Positions 22,389-33,859 of a DNA stretch of 64,000 nt are shown here, in pieces. Location of the stretch: assembly GCF_005239225.2 (NCBI RefSeq), contig NC_133302.1, positions 5,580,001 through 5,644,000 on the forward strand, written 5' to 3'. The translations under genes and the position numbers were made by a program. Numbering within the stretch: the stretch's first letter is position 1; each line of letters begins with the position of its first letter. The DNA comes from Populus alba (taxonomy: Eukaryota > Streptophyta > Magnoliopsida > Malpighiales > Salicaceae). Under the pieces are notes generated by a model. That model was not told the DNA's origin, made no database searches, and saw nothing but the letters and a program-made list of their open reading frames with translations.

Positions 22389-23379
22389 CTAAATATGAAA
22401 AATTGGATATTGGGGAGCAGGAAAAGAAGGTCCAGATTGATTGAAGCCACCATGTTGTGAAGTGGTTGCATTCGGTATCATATAGCCATGTCCCGGCTGA
22501 GGTTGATGAATAAAGGAGTTCTGATGCCTGAATAATATTCAAATAGTTAAACAAAGAACTGTTATTCTCACAAAAAAGAGAGATAGAGAGCTTAAAAAGA
22601 CTTGGAAGATCCTCGACCTCGTCAATTTTGGTCAAGTTTATTGTTTTCATGATTAAAAAAGTGTATATTCGAGGTTAATACCATTGATTCATTGGAGGTT
22701 GAGGTCCAGGTAGCATCGCAGGCACTTGATTGCTCATAATTGGTAACTGATAAATAGTCCATTGTTGGTCCCTAAATTAGCAACATATGCATAATCGCTA
22801 GCTATTAATCCACTAAGCATTTTATATCATTTTAGCTTACCTATATTCAAACATGATGAATGTCAATATATTTTTAAAATAATGATGTTAAATAATGAAC
22901 ATTTGAACAAGAAGAAGAAGTTAAATAATGATGAATATTATGTACCTTGATGGAGTTTGAGGCCAATTTGGTTCATTTTGGTTGATCCATGATGATGATG
23001 TTCCATGTAAATCTCCCATTGTTGTCTGTTTGTTTAACAATAAACATTGTGAAGATGCTCGAGATAAATTCATACACGAAAACATAAAACTTTTTGATCC
23101 AATGGGTGATACAAACACTTGCTAATTCAATGGACATTGTAGCAAATTGGAGTAGGCATGAGTAATCACCATGGTTTGAGGAAATGAAGGTGGAAACAGA
23201 GTTGTTTGTTGAATACTATCGTTGATCACATTGTTCTGTCCACCTTGATCGTTGCATGATATGGAGCTTTCGTTGACTGGAACCTCCGGTGGTGGCCTGC
23301 TTCCATGGACAGTGACGACATTAATTTTTTTGGGAATATAGAGGATAAACAGAAGAATAACTAAAGTGCAAGCAATCAT
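22389..23379 (-). CDS. Predicted small multi-exon gene, Pro/Gln/Asn-rich product, unknown function
   Basis: Three exons join with canonical GT-AG borders and consistent phase: 23025-22946 (ends TCAAG, donor GTACAT), 22771-22682 (acceptor TTTAG, donor GTATTA) and 22527-22389 (acceptor TTCAG, stop TAG). They encode a product running from MGDLHGTSSSWINQNEPNWP to a C terminus PAPQYPIFHI, rich in Q, N, P and S, with no domain I recognise. An upstream exon from the ATG at 23379 (hydrophobic start MIACTLVILLFILYIP, then a polar tail) can join in phase by a donor at 23169, but that junction is less certain. An alternative first exon starting MEGVPPSCNEDD lies near 23520. The gene sits downstream of an orphan NLR-type 5' leader. 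It could be a truncated or dying gene. Confidence 0.45.
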
Positions 23380-23555
23380 CTTCTGATAAAATATGCTTAA
23401 GAATGACGCACAAGAGAAGCTCAGATATATTGAATGAATCTTCTTGTGATTGAAAATCGAACTGATTCGATGTCAAGTTTGACATCATCCTCATTACAAG
23501 ACGGTGGGACTCCTTCCATCTGAGGTTTAAAAAAGAACAGAAAGCACAGATTAGA

Positions 23556-23590
23556 TGTGTGTGTGTGTGTCTATATATATATATATATAT
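23556..23590. repeat. (TG)n(TA)n microsatellite
   Basis: Uninterrupted TG repeat followed by TA repeat. A second (TA)n tract is at 27871-27892. Confidence 0.9.
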
Positions 23591-23764
23591 GACTTATTTA
23601 TTTGTTAAAGAGATTCAGATGAAAAATAGGAAATATAAATGTTGCTGTTAATGATTTAATTATTTGTTTTAATGCTAAATTATTTGTCACTTGTTGTAAA
23701 CAAGTTTAATGAAAGGTAATTAATTAATACTGATCAAGTTAATTCATGAATCAGTAAAAAACAA

Positions 23765-23859
23765 TTTCATTGAATCATTATGTCAGAAAAATATTGGATA
23801 AAAATTAATGGCAGTCCCACTAATTGTAAAAGAAGAAGGTGAAACTAAAATAAAAAGTT
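23765..23859 (-). other. 3' end of an orphan NLR-type 5'-UTR intron
   Basis: Matches 32101-32185 just upstream of the NLR start codon (shared AATATTG.ATAAAAATTAATGG and GAAACTAAAATAA.AAGTT). The acceptor of the functional copy (CTGTAG) has lost three bases here, and similarity ends at the position of the NLR start codon: the coding exon is absent. Confidence 0.65.
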
Positions 23860-26306
23860 TGTCGCATGTGTGCGGCATCGCTGCGAAAACATTCACTCTC
23901 AAATCGTTATCTAATGTGGCAAATTTGAGGAGACAAGAAATTCTTGTCTTTTATTAATGGAAAAATAGAATGGGAGTCGCCACCTAGTATTTTGATAACT
24001 AGAAAACCTAACTGGTCTCAGAGATCAGGTACGGGGATTGGTTGCGTAAAAGAAAAGTTTTAGCACCCCAAATATGTCCTACCTAAGGTAAGCTGCATTG
24101 TTTAATTGTTTGATAAAATTTAAGGTCTTGTCGTGTTTTTTAGTTGTTGGTTCGTCTATGGTTTAAGAAAAAAATCATCTTTAGTAAAGAGATCCTTATC
24201 TTATTGGGTATGACCTAATTGTTTTAACGTCAACAAAAAAATTTTAATATCCGGAATACGTCTTACATATAAGATCATAACCCTAGATATTAAAGGAAAA
24301 CAAAATAAGTTTTTTGGAATTTTTGAAATATTGGCCTAGTTCTCGTGACTTTAATAAACTGGTTATTAAAGCCAAAATGCATATTAATACAAATTTTTGA
24401 ATCTTTATTGTATGAAAATATGATATGATATGATTTTTTTTTTTGAAAGACTAGGCCGTATGCATGAAAACAAAAAATATATTTTTTATATTTTTGTCGA
24501 AAACCGGGTATTTTAATACCAAATTTGTATCTTAACAATATAAAAATACAAACCGATATTGATTAAAATACAATAAAAAATTTTCAGAAATCACTAATTT
24601 TTAAAAATATTTATTTTATTTTATTTTATTATAATTAATTTTTTTTTAGCTCGACCCAGCTCGGTTCATGTAGCTGAGCTGAACCCAACTGGTTTCTACC
24701 CGCAAGCGTGGGTGAACAATTCACGCACGCCTGCTATGGTGTAATTAATCTTCAAGTGCACGGTGTTTGTGCATTGTCTGAAAAATTGGAGAAGCTTACC
24801 TGGAAGCAACGAAGGCAACAACAAGCGACCTCAATCTTCTTCTTTTCGTTTGTAAATTCTGGTTCAACTGGTTTCCCTGTTTTCCTTTCCTATTCTTCTT
24901 TCTCCTCTCTCGTTCTCCCCACTGTCTCGTTCTTTTTCTTTTTTTTTTGCTGTGTTTCTGCCTTGTTCTTTTTTCTTTCCCTCTCTATGTCGTCTTTATC
25001 TCCCTCCTTCAACGTTCTCCCCTCTCTGCACTGACTTCGTGGTGGTGCTGCTGCGCTCGTTGGTTCACAGTGGCGGCTTCGCGGTTGCAGATGAAGATGA
25101 CAGTGTGGAAGGGCTGATCCACCAACACCTCTCCTCTCTCCTTTCTTCCTCTTCTGTCCGTTCTCCCCCCTGTCTTTCCCCTCTCTCGCTGTCTTTTTTT
25201 CCCTGTCGTTCTTTGCTGTCTCGTTCCCTCTGTCCCCCCTCTGGTTTTTCTTCTCTCCCTCTCTGGTTCTCTCAAACGTCCCCTGGAGCTGCTGCCTGAA
25301 AATGAAGACGAAGTTGAGGGTGATCAGTGCTGTGATCGAGCGACGTTTTTTTCTTTCCTTCTGCTACTGTTTTCATTCCTGCACTCTTCTTCTTCTTTGT
25401 TTCTGATTTTCTGAAATGAAGAAGACGATGGCAACGCTGGTTCTGATCTCAATGATTTCCTCTGTTTACATTATTTCCTTCTGCTTTTCTGATCTTCTTT
25501 CTTCCCGGCTCCTCCCTCCTTTTCCTTCTCTCGTTCTCCCCTTTTATAGCCAAAACTGCATACGTTCAGGACCATTATTGCAGTTGTAACGGTAGAGAAA
25601 TAATAGCTGTGAAACGTTCCCATAATCTGTGGCATTTGTTGCTGAAAACGGTTCCTGTTTGCTGAAACGGCTGCTTTGAAGAGGGTGATGAACAGTGTCG
25701 AAGGAAACGGCGCCGTTTCACAATTCAAATGAATATTTTGGATTCGGTCCCTGGTTGTTTTGACAAATTTGTAATCAAGCCCCCCGGATGAATTGTAATT
25801 GGATCCCTTGATTACAGCGTCGTTTCCGGTTTGGTCCTTGGTTTATGATTGTTTTATTTAAATCCCTAATTGACTACCAAACTTCAATAATTACGCAATT
25901 AAACCCCTGATTTGACCAAATCAACTCTTTAAAATTATAATTGGACTTCATAACTTTAATTACTTTCAATAAAAAACTAAATTGACTTAAAAAAATCAAT
26001 TTTCTTACAATTAAACCCTCCATAAATTCGATTAAACCTTGGATAAAATTTAATTGAGTCCATAAACATTTTATTTTGGACTTTTCTTTCTCAACTTGAA
26101 TTTTCTTTGTCAATAGGGCTCTTATCAGTAGAAAATATAACATTAAATTTCAATTCTTGTATTTTTGAACCTCCTCAACCAATTCCTAGGCATTTATGGA
26201 CGTTCTAGCGTCCTTTTCTCACTCCTGTTATTATTATTATTTTTATTCCTTCTGAATTTTTTTATTTTTTTATTTTTTGTATGAAACCTAAAAATGAATA
26301 ACAACA
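23860..26306 (-). mobile_element. Solo LTR of the E0 family
   Basis: 2447 bp from TGTCGCATGTG to AATAACAACA with a perfect 5-bp target duplication AAGTT (23855-23859, 26307-26311) and no internal sequence. Its right part matches the LTR at 1-432. A minus-strand TATAAAA at 25542-25548 is a likely promoter. The pyrimidine-rich section (about 24830-25530) opens frames on both strands without recognisable protein. It sits inside the intron of the orphan NLR leader. Confidence 0.9.
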
Positions 26307-26860
26307 AAGTTAAAAACAGCAAAGAATTTTGAAAAGATAAAAACAATGAGTTCAAGGTTTACGGTTATATAATTTAGTATGAACACCACAGGGCATGGAT
26401 TATAAAATCCGAGAAAAAGATCGATTTATTTATCATGGATTTCTTTAAAGATTCAAACCATATATAGTTACATATAGAAAAACAAAAACACCAACAAGAT
26501 GAAGTACAAATAATTTACCTGGATTCAAGATGTTCTTCAAGTGCTAGCTGGTTTGCTTGAGCAGTGATCAGCCAAAAGAAAAGGAAGAGAAATCACAGAT
26601 CAGAGAAGAATATATGGCTTAGAAAAATAATAAAGTTGCAGTTAACATAAACTAGTTCGTACTGATCATGGGCTGTGGAAAGGAAAATAGGGAATTCTAT
26701 TGTGAGATGAGATGTGACGTGGAAGAGAATGTTAGGTCAGCTAAATAATAATTAAAAGAGTTAACGTGTGGACCCACCCCAATGTTCAAACTTTGAAGGA
26801 GCTGCCATGAACATGTAAACAGTAAACACATGAATATGAGAAAGAACAGCATATTTCTTC
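26307..26860 (-). other. Orphan NLR-type promoter, first UTR exon and intron start
   Basis: Aligns with 32185-32930 upstream of the NLR gene: GAATTCAAGG/GAGTTCAAGG, the donor CCAG|GTAAATT at 26518, and the upstream phrase GTTAACGTGTGGACCCACCC. Together with 23765-23859 it is a copy of the NLR leader split by the solo LTR. Confidence 0.65.
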
Positions 26861-26869
26861 ATGTGTGAA

Positions 26870-28656
26870 GTTGTTTCTGATAATATTTTTTATTTAAAAA
26901 TATATTAAAATATTATTTTAATTTTTTTTAATATCAACATATTCAAATAATTCAAAAAAAATAAAAAATAATAAAAATTTTAAAAAAAAATCACTGCGAC
27001 TGTAAAGACAAACCAACTATGACTATGCTAGTAGGTGTGAGATTGATAGCAAAGACGAAAGCATACCAATACAACAATCACATTCTCAAATATTCGAATT
27101 TTAAAAAAACATATCGAAATATAGTTTTAAAGTTGTGTCAAATGTAGAATGCTTTAATTAATACGAGGAAACTCTTGTTTATAATATAGTTTTATACAGG
27201 GACCGTTATAAATAATTTGGTATTATAATAATAATTGTTTTTTAAGTATTTTTTATTTAAAAATATACTTCTATTTCTAATTTATAAATATAATATGATA
27301 CAAATAGTAATCATGGATATAGTAAAATTTATTTCTGAGATTAACATATTAAAACAATATAAAAATATCTAAAAAATAATTTTAAAAAAAATTAAATTTT
27401 AATTTAAAAAAATTATTTATTTGCCTGGTGGGCTTCCTCGGTACACCACGCTGCACTTCCTTAAATGAAAATATTAAAGTCAGTGTGTGCATCAGACCTC
27501 ATCCTCAATTGACTCCGATTGTTGAAATAACTTAATCTTCTAATAAAGTTTGTTTTTGAATATAAATTCTATCCTTACTAAATTATTAGGAAGTAACATT
27601 ATAACATTTTTAAGTCTGCTTAATTTATTTGGTTTAAGATACTATTTTAATATAGTATTAGATATTTAATAACTTACGAGTTACTTATTAAGATAATTCA
27701 GATTAATTATTTTTATTAAAATAATATTATTTCATTTATTTCTATTAACATTGCTAGATATGAAGTAGTTTAGTTTGATTAGATGATTCAATTACAAATC
27801 CAATATAAATTAAGGTTAAAATTTTGAGTTCTTTAAAATAAATCATCAAACTAGACAGGTTTAACAACTAATATATATATATATATATATATTATTCAAC
27901 CAAATAATTGCTTGTGACATATATGTGGCGAGCTTCCTAGTATTAAAAATTTAAGATTATCAAATAATTAAACTTTTTATCTAAACCAATAAATTATTTA
28001 ATCTTAATTATTTAAAAATATTTTAAATTTTAAAATTATATTTCATCACGTCTCTCATGATCCCCGTTGTGTCAAAAACAAATTGCCTAAAATTTAGGCT
28101 TTAGCAGTTCCTTTTTTGAAATCCTCATTAGTGAAATTTCACGACTGCTTTAGCAGTTCCTTTTTTATGTGCTTTCATCTTAAACTCGTGACCAAAAGGT
28201 AAAACACAATTTATTTTAGATTTATAATTAAAAATAAAAAAGATAATAATTATAGGGATAGAATTTTAAAAAATCACGCATATGCTACTTTCTAGTTTTA
28301 GTATTAAATTTGGAATTTAAAAAATGTGTTTATGAATATGGTAGTTTCAGGTTTAGAAACCAAAACTGTCATATTCATACTCTCTCTTGGACATTTTAAA
28401 AATGTGTGTAGAAGAATACTTTCACTAATTATTTATAATATTAGGTTACTTTAATGATAAATCAATATAGTATTTTTTTTTTATGTTTTGGATTTTCATC
28501 TTGGGGAAACTCAATAGGATGAAAATAAAATATTAATCAAACTTAAAATTATAATTGTTTATCCATCGAGTTAAAAAAAAAAAAAAAACAATTCAGTAGT
28601 CTTTAATGAAATAAAAAAATGAAAAATGTTATTTATGTAATTGTAAGCATACTATA
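26870..28656. other. AT-rich intergenic DNA
   Basis: AT-rich repeats, a (TA)n tract and, at about 28200-28330, a fragment matching 14400-14470 (GCTACTTTCTGG-type phrase). No gene seen. Confidence 0.6.
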
Positions 28657-31600
28657 TTATATTACTTTACAAAAGGGACGAAGGACATCCTTTGCATTAG
28701 GATGCTCCCACTCCACTACTGACTCCCACCATTGTCTTGGACATGCTATGATTTTTTTAAGAGATGGGGGAGGAGATGGCTGGCCATTTTCAAGCAACGG
28801 AAGACAAATTGGTATCCTCTTCAGCTTCTCACAAGATGTTACAGTAATATCTTTAAGAGAATTACAAATCAGTTTTGCACTGCAAATGCTTTTCAGTTCT
28901 GGTAAGCAAACCAATTCCAGAGTTATTAACTTTGGGAGAATGACTTCCGTGATGGAATTGGAGCTGCTGCTTTCTTCATCTGTTGTTCCTATTATCTCCT
29001 CCATTTCATAACAGGAACACACTTCAATCCTTCTCAGGTTTACGAGGTTTGGCAGCAACACAAGCGGGAACAGCTTCTTCATACTTTTACACTTATAACA
29101 AAAAAACTCTTTAAGACCAGAAAATGTACCGTTACATGATGGCAATCGTGGTGGAGCAGAGCAGAACCAAGAAGATGAAACCAAGCTCTCCATGTTATAG
29201 CATTCCCGAATGTTGATGCGCTCCAGTTCAGTTGCATTCTCTAATGACAAAACATCACATAAACTTCTTGCATCGATGCATTCACAAATCAGTTCTTGAA
29301 TGCCATTTAAGAACTTGACCTGAAAATCTCTATCTTCGTTGATACTCAAATTACCCAACACAACTGTTTTACTTGGAAAACTTCCGATGCCATATCCATA
29401 TCTTCTCTCTCCTACTAAAATCTTGCATGTGCTTAATGATAGGATCCCATCCCGAGATCTGAGAGACTCCACGAAGTCAGAAAAACCTTCGAAATGGCAC
29501 TCCAAAGTTTCCAAATTTCTCAAGGATCCTACTTCCTTTCCTTTAACTGTCATCCGAGCATTTCCTTTAACTGTTATCGGAGCATTCGTAAACTCTTCTA
29601 GTACAAAGACTTGCAGGTGGGAGAGTTTTAGTAATATCCCACTAGGAAACTCCTTTTCACCACATCTATTCATTCTAAGATACCTCAGGTTGGTTAGGCA
29701 TTCCATTCCTTGTGGCATCTTTTCAAGTGTAGTGCAAGAGAGATCCAACCTATTCAGTGCCCTGAGCTTCTTTAATGATGGAACACGTCTTAATTTCTTA
29801 CAATCATTGAGCAATAATGCTGTAAGACTCACCAAATCAGAGACAGAGTCTGGCAAGTTTTCAATACCTGTCCAAGACAGATCGAGGACCTTGAGCCCAT
29901 GCAATTGCTTGAAAAATGAATCAGCAATAAATCGCAACCAACGATTTTTACATAGCAATAGAGTTGATAGATTGGGACACCTGGGTGAATAGCTGCAAGG
30001 AATTTCTCCGATCATGTTTCTCATTAGTGAAACCATTGTCAGATTCTCCGTCCACTGCTCTGCATCTGGCAACTCTTTTAATTGCGCACCTGCTTTAACC
30101 ATGACTTTATAGTTGTCTTGTAGTATATGGATGGTCATATCCCTAATCAAGTCATGCATCTTGACACGTCTACTACCATCACCATCCATCTTGACACGTC
30201 TACTACCATCACCATCCATTTTAGCATTTTCCAATAGGCAGACATTTTCAAGTTTATTAAGCATCGTGTGGCCCTCATCAAATGCATCTCCCCTGCTCCT
30301 CATTCCTTTAATTATTCCCTCATCGATCAAATAACCTATCAACTGCTCCCTTTGAATCTCACCATCTTCAGGGAATAATGCACAGTATAAGAGACATTGT
30401 TGTAGTGCTAAATCACCTAACCGATCATAACTAAACCTCAATAACTTGAATACCTTCTCATCCATGTCCCTAAATTCTGATTCTCTCAATTTCTTCAATG
30501 TATTCCTCCAATCATGTAGATCATCCACTCCCCTCAAGCTTCCTGCCATTGTAATAATTCCCAACGGCAAACCATCACATTCTCTAGCAATAGCTTTTGC
30601 AATTCGTTCCACTTCTGGTAAAAGTGTGATGTCATGTCCAAGTTTCTTCATGAATAAAGTCCAAGCTTCTCCCTCGAAAAGTGGCTTCACTTTTATTTTG
30701 GGGTGGCAAGCCATCTGATGACAAACTATTTTTGATCGAGTTGTCATAATCAGCTTGCATCCTTTCAACGGGACAGGAATTCCCACTTCCTCAAGCTCAA
30801 AATTGTTCCACAAATCATCTAAAATGAGAATCCATTTTCGTTTCTTCCTTAGTTTTTCTGACAATTTAGCAGCTCTATGCAGATCATCATCTTCGCTTGA
30901 AAGGTCTAGATGAAGACGTTTAGCAATAAGATTCTGCAATCTATTAATGCTGAAATCTTGAGATACAATCACCCACCAAACATGATCACAAATATCTCGT
31001 CTTTGTAGAAGCTCATTATGAACATGTTTTAGTATTGTTGTTTTACCAACTCCTCCCATTCCATAAATACCAATGGTTGAGACTTCATCATCCATTAACA
31101 GAGACCATATCACCTTTGTATTCTCTTCAAATGCTTGACCCACTGGCTTTGTAGAGCTAGTAGGTAATGGAACTCCTCTAGTCTCACTTGTGTTGTATTT
31201 AAGGCTTATAGAAGATCTAGCTCCTGCGCCAGCCTGCACTAATCTTCCACTATTCTCCATATCCTCCTCCACTGGTTCTGTCCTCACTCTAACCATGTTC
31301 TGCACATCATTCATAATGACATCATTGTTTATTGATGGAGCAAATAGGTGGTCGTAATATCTTCCATGATCAAGACACAATGGATCCGTTGGTTGGGATG
31401 AATCTCCTCGAGGCTCATTAGCTTGATTAATTGATGGCCTCTCACAAGAGCCACCTCTCTCCAGATGCTGCACTTGTTCTGTTCTCGGTACAGTTTCAAA
31501 TGCATCATGCAGACGCTCCACATCCTCGTCTTCCTGCATTAAATAGGTAGAGATTTCATTCAGCTTCGCCTTTGAAAGGGCAGAGTGTATCTGAACCCAA

Positions 31601-32103
31601 GTACCATCAGCAAATTGATCCACTAAATCTGTTCTTTGCGTTGCTTCTCCTCTATTCTCATGAGCATCAACTCTGAGTCTCCAAGGAGAGACACTTCTGT
31701 CAACATGCTGAAAAGATCCTTCACCAGTGTATTCCATACCATTTGCCGCTTCTAAACGCGAATGAATTCTCTCACGCCCAACACCTTGTGCCAAATTAAC
31801 AAGTACTGCATTGTCTTGTTCTTGTGGACAGGTGGAAATGGCATAATCATTAACATTGCTTGAACTTGCTATGCCTTTATGTCTTTTGTAGCCACCACGC
31901 ATAGCTAGAAAGGCTGCTTCTTGAACTTCGTTAGGCACCTGACCACAAATGCCAACACCATGCCCTCTCTCTCCCGAAAAATGCCATTTGATCCTCGAAA
32001 TGGAAGTACCATTGGCAAATAAATGCCCACAAAACTTACACTTCATGCTTCCATCATTCATATCTTCAACTTCCTTCCAAAACGGATCATCTGATCTAAC
32101 CAT
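28657..32103 (-). CDS. BED zinc-finger NBS-LRR disease-resistance protein
   Basis: 1148 residues in one coding exon. BED finger at residues ~8-68 (FWKEVEDM, CKFC at 22-25, HFSGERGHGVGIC). A long acidic linker leads to NB-ARC: P-loop GMGGVGKT 348-355, kinase-2 ILILDDLW 425-432 (final W as in non-TIR NLRs), RNBS-B LIMTTRS 451-457, GLPLGI 511-516, RNBS-D CLLYCALFPED 570-580, MHD-type MHDLIRDM 649-656. Leucine-rich repeats fill roughly 690-1148. Intracellular NLRs sense pathogen effectors through the LRR or integrated domains and switch by nucleotide exchange; the BED finger resembles hAT-transposase DNA-binding fingers. A ten-residue motif (VKMDGDGSRR) is present twice just before MHD, from a 30-bp tandem duplication. 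All key motifs are intact, so it is probably functional. Confidence 0.93.
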   Translation of the reverse strand: MVRSDDPFWKEVEDMNDGSMKCKFCGHLFANGTSISRIKWHFSGERGHGVGICGQVPNEVQEAAFLAMRGGYKRHKGIASSSNVNDYAISTCPQEQDNAVLVNLAQGVGRERIHSRLEAANGMEYTGEGSFQHVDRSVSPWRLRVDAHENRGEATQRTDLVDQFADGTWVQIHSALSKAKLNEISTYLMQEDEDVERLHDAFETVPRTEQVQHLERGGSCERPSINQANEPRGDSSQPTDPLCLDHGRYYDHLFAPSINNDVIMNDVQNMVRVRTEPVEEDMENSGRLVQAGAGARSSISLKYNTSETRGVPLPTSSTKPVGQAFEENTKVIWSLLMDDEVSTIGIYGMGGVGKTTILKHVHNELLQRRDICDHVWWVIVSQDFSINRLQNLIAKRLHLDLSSEDDDLHRAAKLSEKLRKKRKWILILDDLWNNFELEEVGIPVPLKGCKLIMTTRSKIVCHQMACHPKIKVKPLFEGEAWTLFMKKLGHDITLLPEVERIAKAIARECDGLPLGIITMAGSLRGVDDLHDWRNTLKKLRESEFRDMDEKVFKLLRFSYDRLGDLALQQCLLYCALFPEDGEIQREQLIGYLIDEGIIKGMRSRGDAFDEGHTMLNKLENVCLLENAKMDGDGSRRVKMDGDGSRRVKMHDLIRDMTIHILQDNYKVMVKAGAQLKELPDAEQWTENLTMVSLMRNMIGEIPCSYSPRCPNLSTLLLCKNRWLRFIADSFFKQLHGLKVLDLSWTGIENLPDSVSDLVSLTALLLNDCKKLRRVPSLKKLRALNRLDLSCTTLEKMPQGMECLTNLRYLRMNRCGEKEFPSGILLKLSHLQVFVLEEFTNAPITVKGNARMTVKGKEVGSLRNLETLECHFEGFSDFVESLRSRDGILSLSTCKILVGERRYGYGIGSFPSKTVVLGNLSINEDRDFQVKFLNGIQELICECIDARSLCDVLSLENATELERINIRECYNMESLVSSSWFCSAPPRLPSCNGTFSGLKEFFCYKCKSMKKLFPLVLLPNLVNLRRIEVCSCYEMEEIIGTTDEESSSSNSITEVILPKLITLELVCLPELKSICSAKLICNSLKDITVTSCEKLKRIPICLPLLENGQPSPPPSLKKIIACPRQWWESVVEWEHPNAKDVLRPFCKVI
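30161..30220 (-). repeat. 30-bp tandem duplication inside the NLR coding sequence
   Basis: Units 30161-30190 and 30191-30220 differ only at the last base. The duplication keeps the frame and adds ten residues immediately N-terminal to the MHD motif. Confidence 0.95.
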
Positions 32104-32109
32104 TTTGTC

Positions 32110-32449
32110 CTACAGATAAAAAGGGTAATAATATTGAATAAAAATTAATGGAAGTACATTAATTGGAAAAGGAAGGTTGAAACTAAAATAATAAGTTACA
32201 AACAGCGAAGAAACTAATAAGAAAAAACAATGAATTCAAGGTTAACTTGGGGTCCATTTAGTATGAACTGCACAAGGCATGGATTGTTACAACTGAGAAA
32301 GATCAAATTATTTATTTTTGGAAACTGTTGATGATCCTATCTCCAAAGTTTCTCATTATAATTTCTACAACTTGTGTTTTCCTTGAAAGATTCAAACCAG
32401 AGTTACATGTGAAAAACAAAATGAAGAAGATGGATTATAAATAATTTAC
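32110..32449 (-). other. Probable 5'-UTR intron of the NLR gene
   Basis: Minus strand donor CCAG|GTAAATT at 32449 and acceptor TTTTTATCTGTAG ending at 32110, six bases before the ATG. The same donor is conserved in the orphan copy (26518). Length 340 nt. Confidence 0.6.
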
Positions 32450-33859
32450 CTGGATTCAATTGTGCTTCAAGTGCTGGTTTGCTTAAGCAGTATTCAGCAA
32501 AAAAAGACAAGAACAGAGAAGAATATACGGTTTAAAAATAAGAAGGAAGTTGCAAGATGTCGAGCTCCAGATGATTCGATTCAATCAGAAAAGGAAGCAC
32601 TGATCATCAGAAAGGTTTAAGAAATTTGATGTGGGAAATTGGGAAATCAATGGTATAATGAGATGAGATTTGGAAGAGAATGTTACAGTAGCAAAGACTA
32701 TTGTAATTGTTTGACAAGAAGGAAGTTGGTAGGAAGGAAGCCACAAAATTTCACCTACCAGAGATTATATTATAAGATATGGCAAGTTACTGTACACCTC
32801 AAATTTTCTTTTCTTTTGTCTAGCGCTGCATATAATTGAAAACTTCAACAAAAGAATCAGAAGCTAATTGCTGTCTGAGTTAACGTGTGGACCCACCCCA
32901 TTGTTGATACTTTGGAAAAAGCTGGCCTGAAAATGTAAGAGCCTGAAGCTTAGCTTCAAGAGCTGTAGCAAATTATTGACCGTCATTAGCTGATCCACTC
33001 CAACTTCCATTCCCTAAAAATTTAACGAAGAACAACATTAGCACAAAAAAAAAAAAAAATCTTGCTTAGGGGTACTGAAACTACCGTTTTATATATAACT
33101 AAAGAAATTTTACTTATGATTACCTACTTAGTTCACACCTTGAGCTTGAGAGATCAGGCAGAAACACAAGTTTGATCGCTCCCATAAAGGTTCAAAAACT
33201 GCTTTTCCTAGTTAGCATTTCCATGAGCAGTAAGCGTCCTATCCGTTTTGGATTTACAACTAGTTTCGTTGCCCACGCTTAGTTTCGAGGTGTCAGCAAC
33301 GTTCTTCTGAGCATAAATTCTTCTTTAAAACAAAAGGCGTATATGGTTATTGTATGGCATAATCCTGCAAAGTGTGAGTGCTTATTTGCCTCTATGACAT
33401 GGATATGGCTTAGAAATTATAGAGAATCTCTGAGTTCCAGTTTTGTATATATCTTGGCATGCTTCTCATTAGTGAAAAAGCTAAATGCAATTTATTGCAC
33501 GCTGCTAGTTGGGATATACAGAACTCAGTTCAACCCAGCAAGTCGCTGCATCAGAGTTAAAACTCCATAGCAGTCAGCACAATCTATGATGATAAAATTG
33601 AAAACAAAACAATCAACGACTAAAATTAAAAAAAATGCATCTAAGGCTTAGAAAAAACTGAGATAAAAACACTATTTTTCTCTCTTCATACATGGTAGAA
33701 GCCTGAGCATATTTATTTATTTTTAATTTTAATTTTAATAATAGTTGTGTTCTTTCTACCCCAAGAAATCAAGAACGCTAATTTCATTAAACAAGATTCT
33801 AAAGCCCATATTTAGATAAATTAGAAGAAAGGACTCCAACCCTAGCGCAAAAAGACCTA
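32450..33859. other. NLR upstream region, no further gene
   Basis: Contains the first UTR exon and promoter side of the NLR gene (copied at 26519-26860) and, at 33680-33894, the segment shared with 20500-20690. Short open frames here have no recognisable motif. Confidence 0.55.

Noticed and set aside
24708..25728. Ser/Leu-rich and Arg-rich frames in the solo LTR
   Set aside because: They come from a pyrimidine tract inside a solo LTR with a clear target duplication.
28619..30718. Plus-strand open frames of up to 217 codons
   Set aside because: They are the complement of the NLR coding strand and have no motifs of their own.
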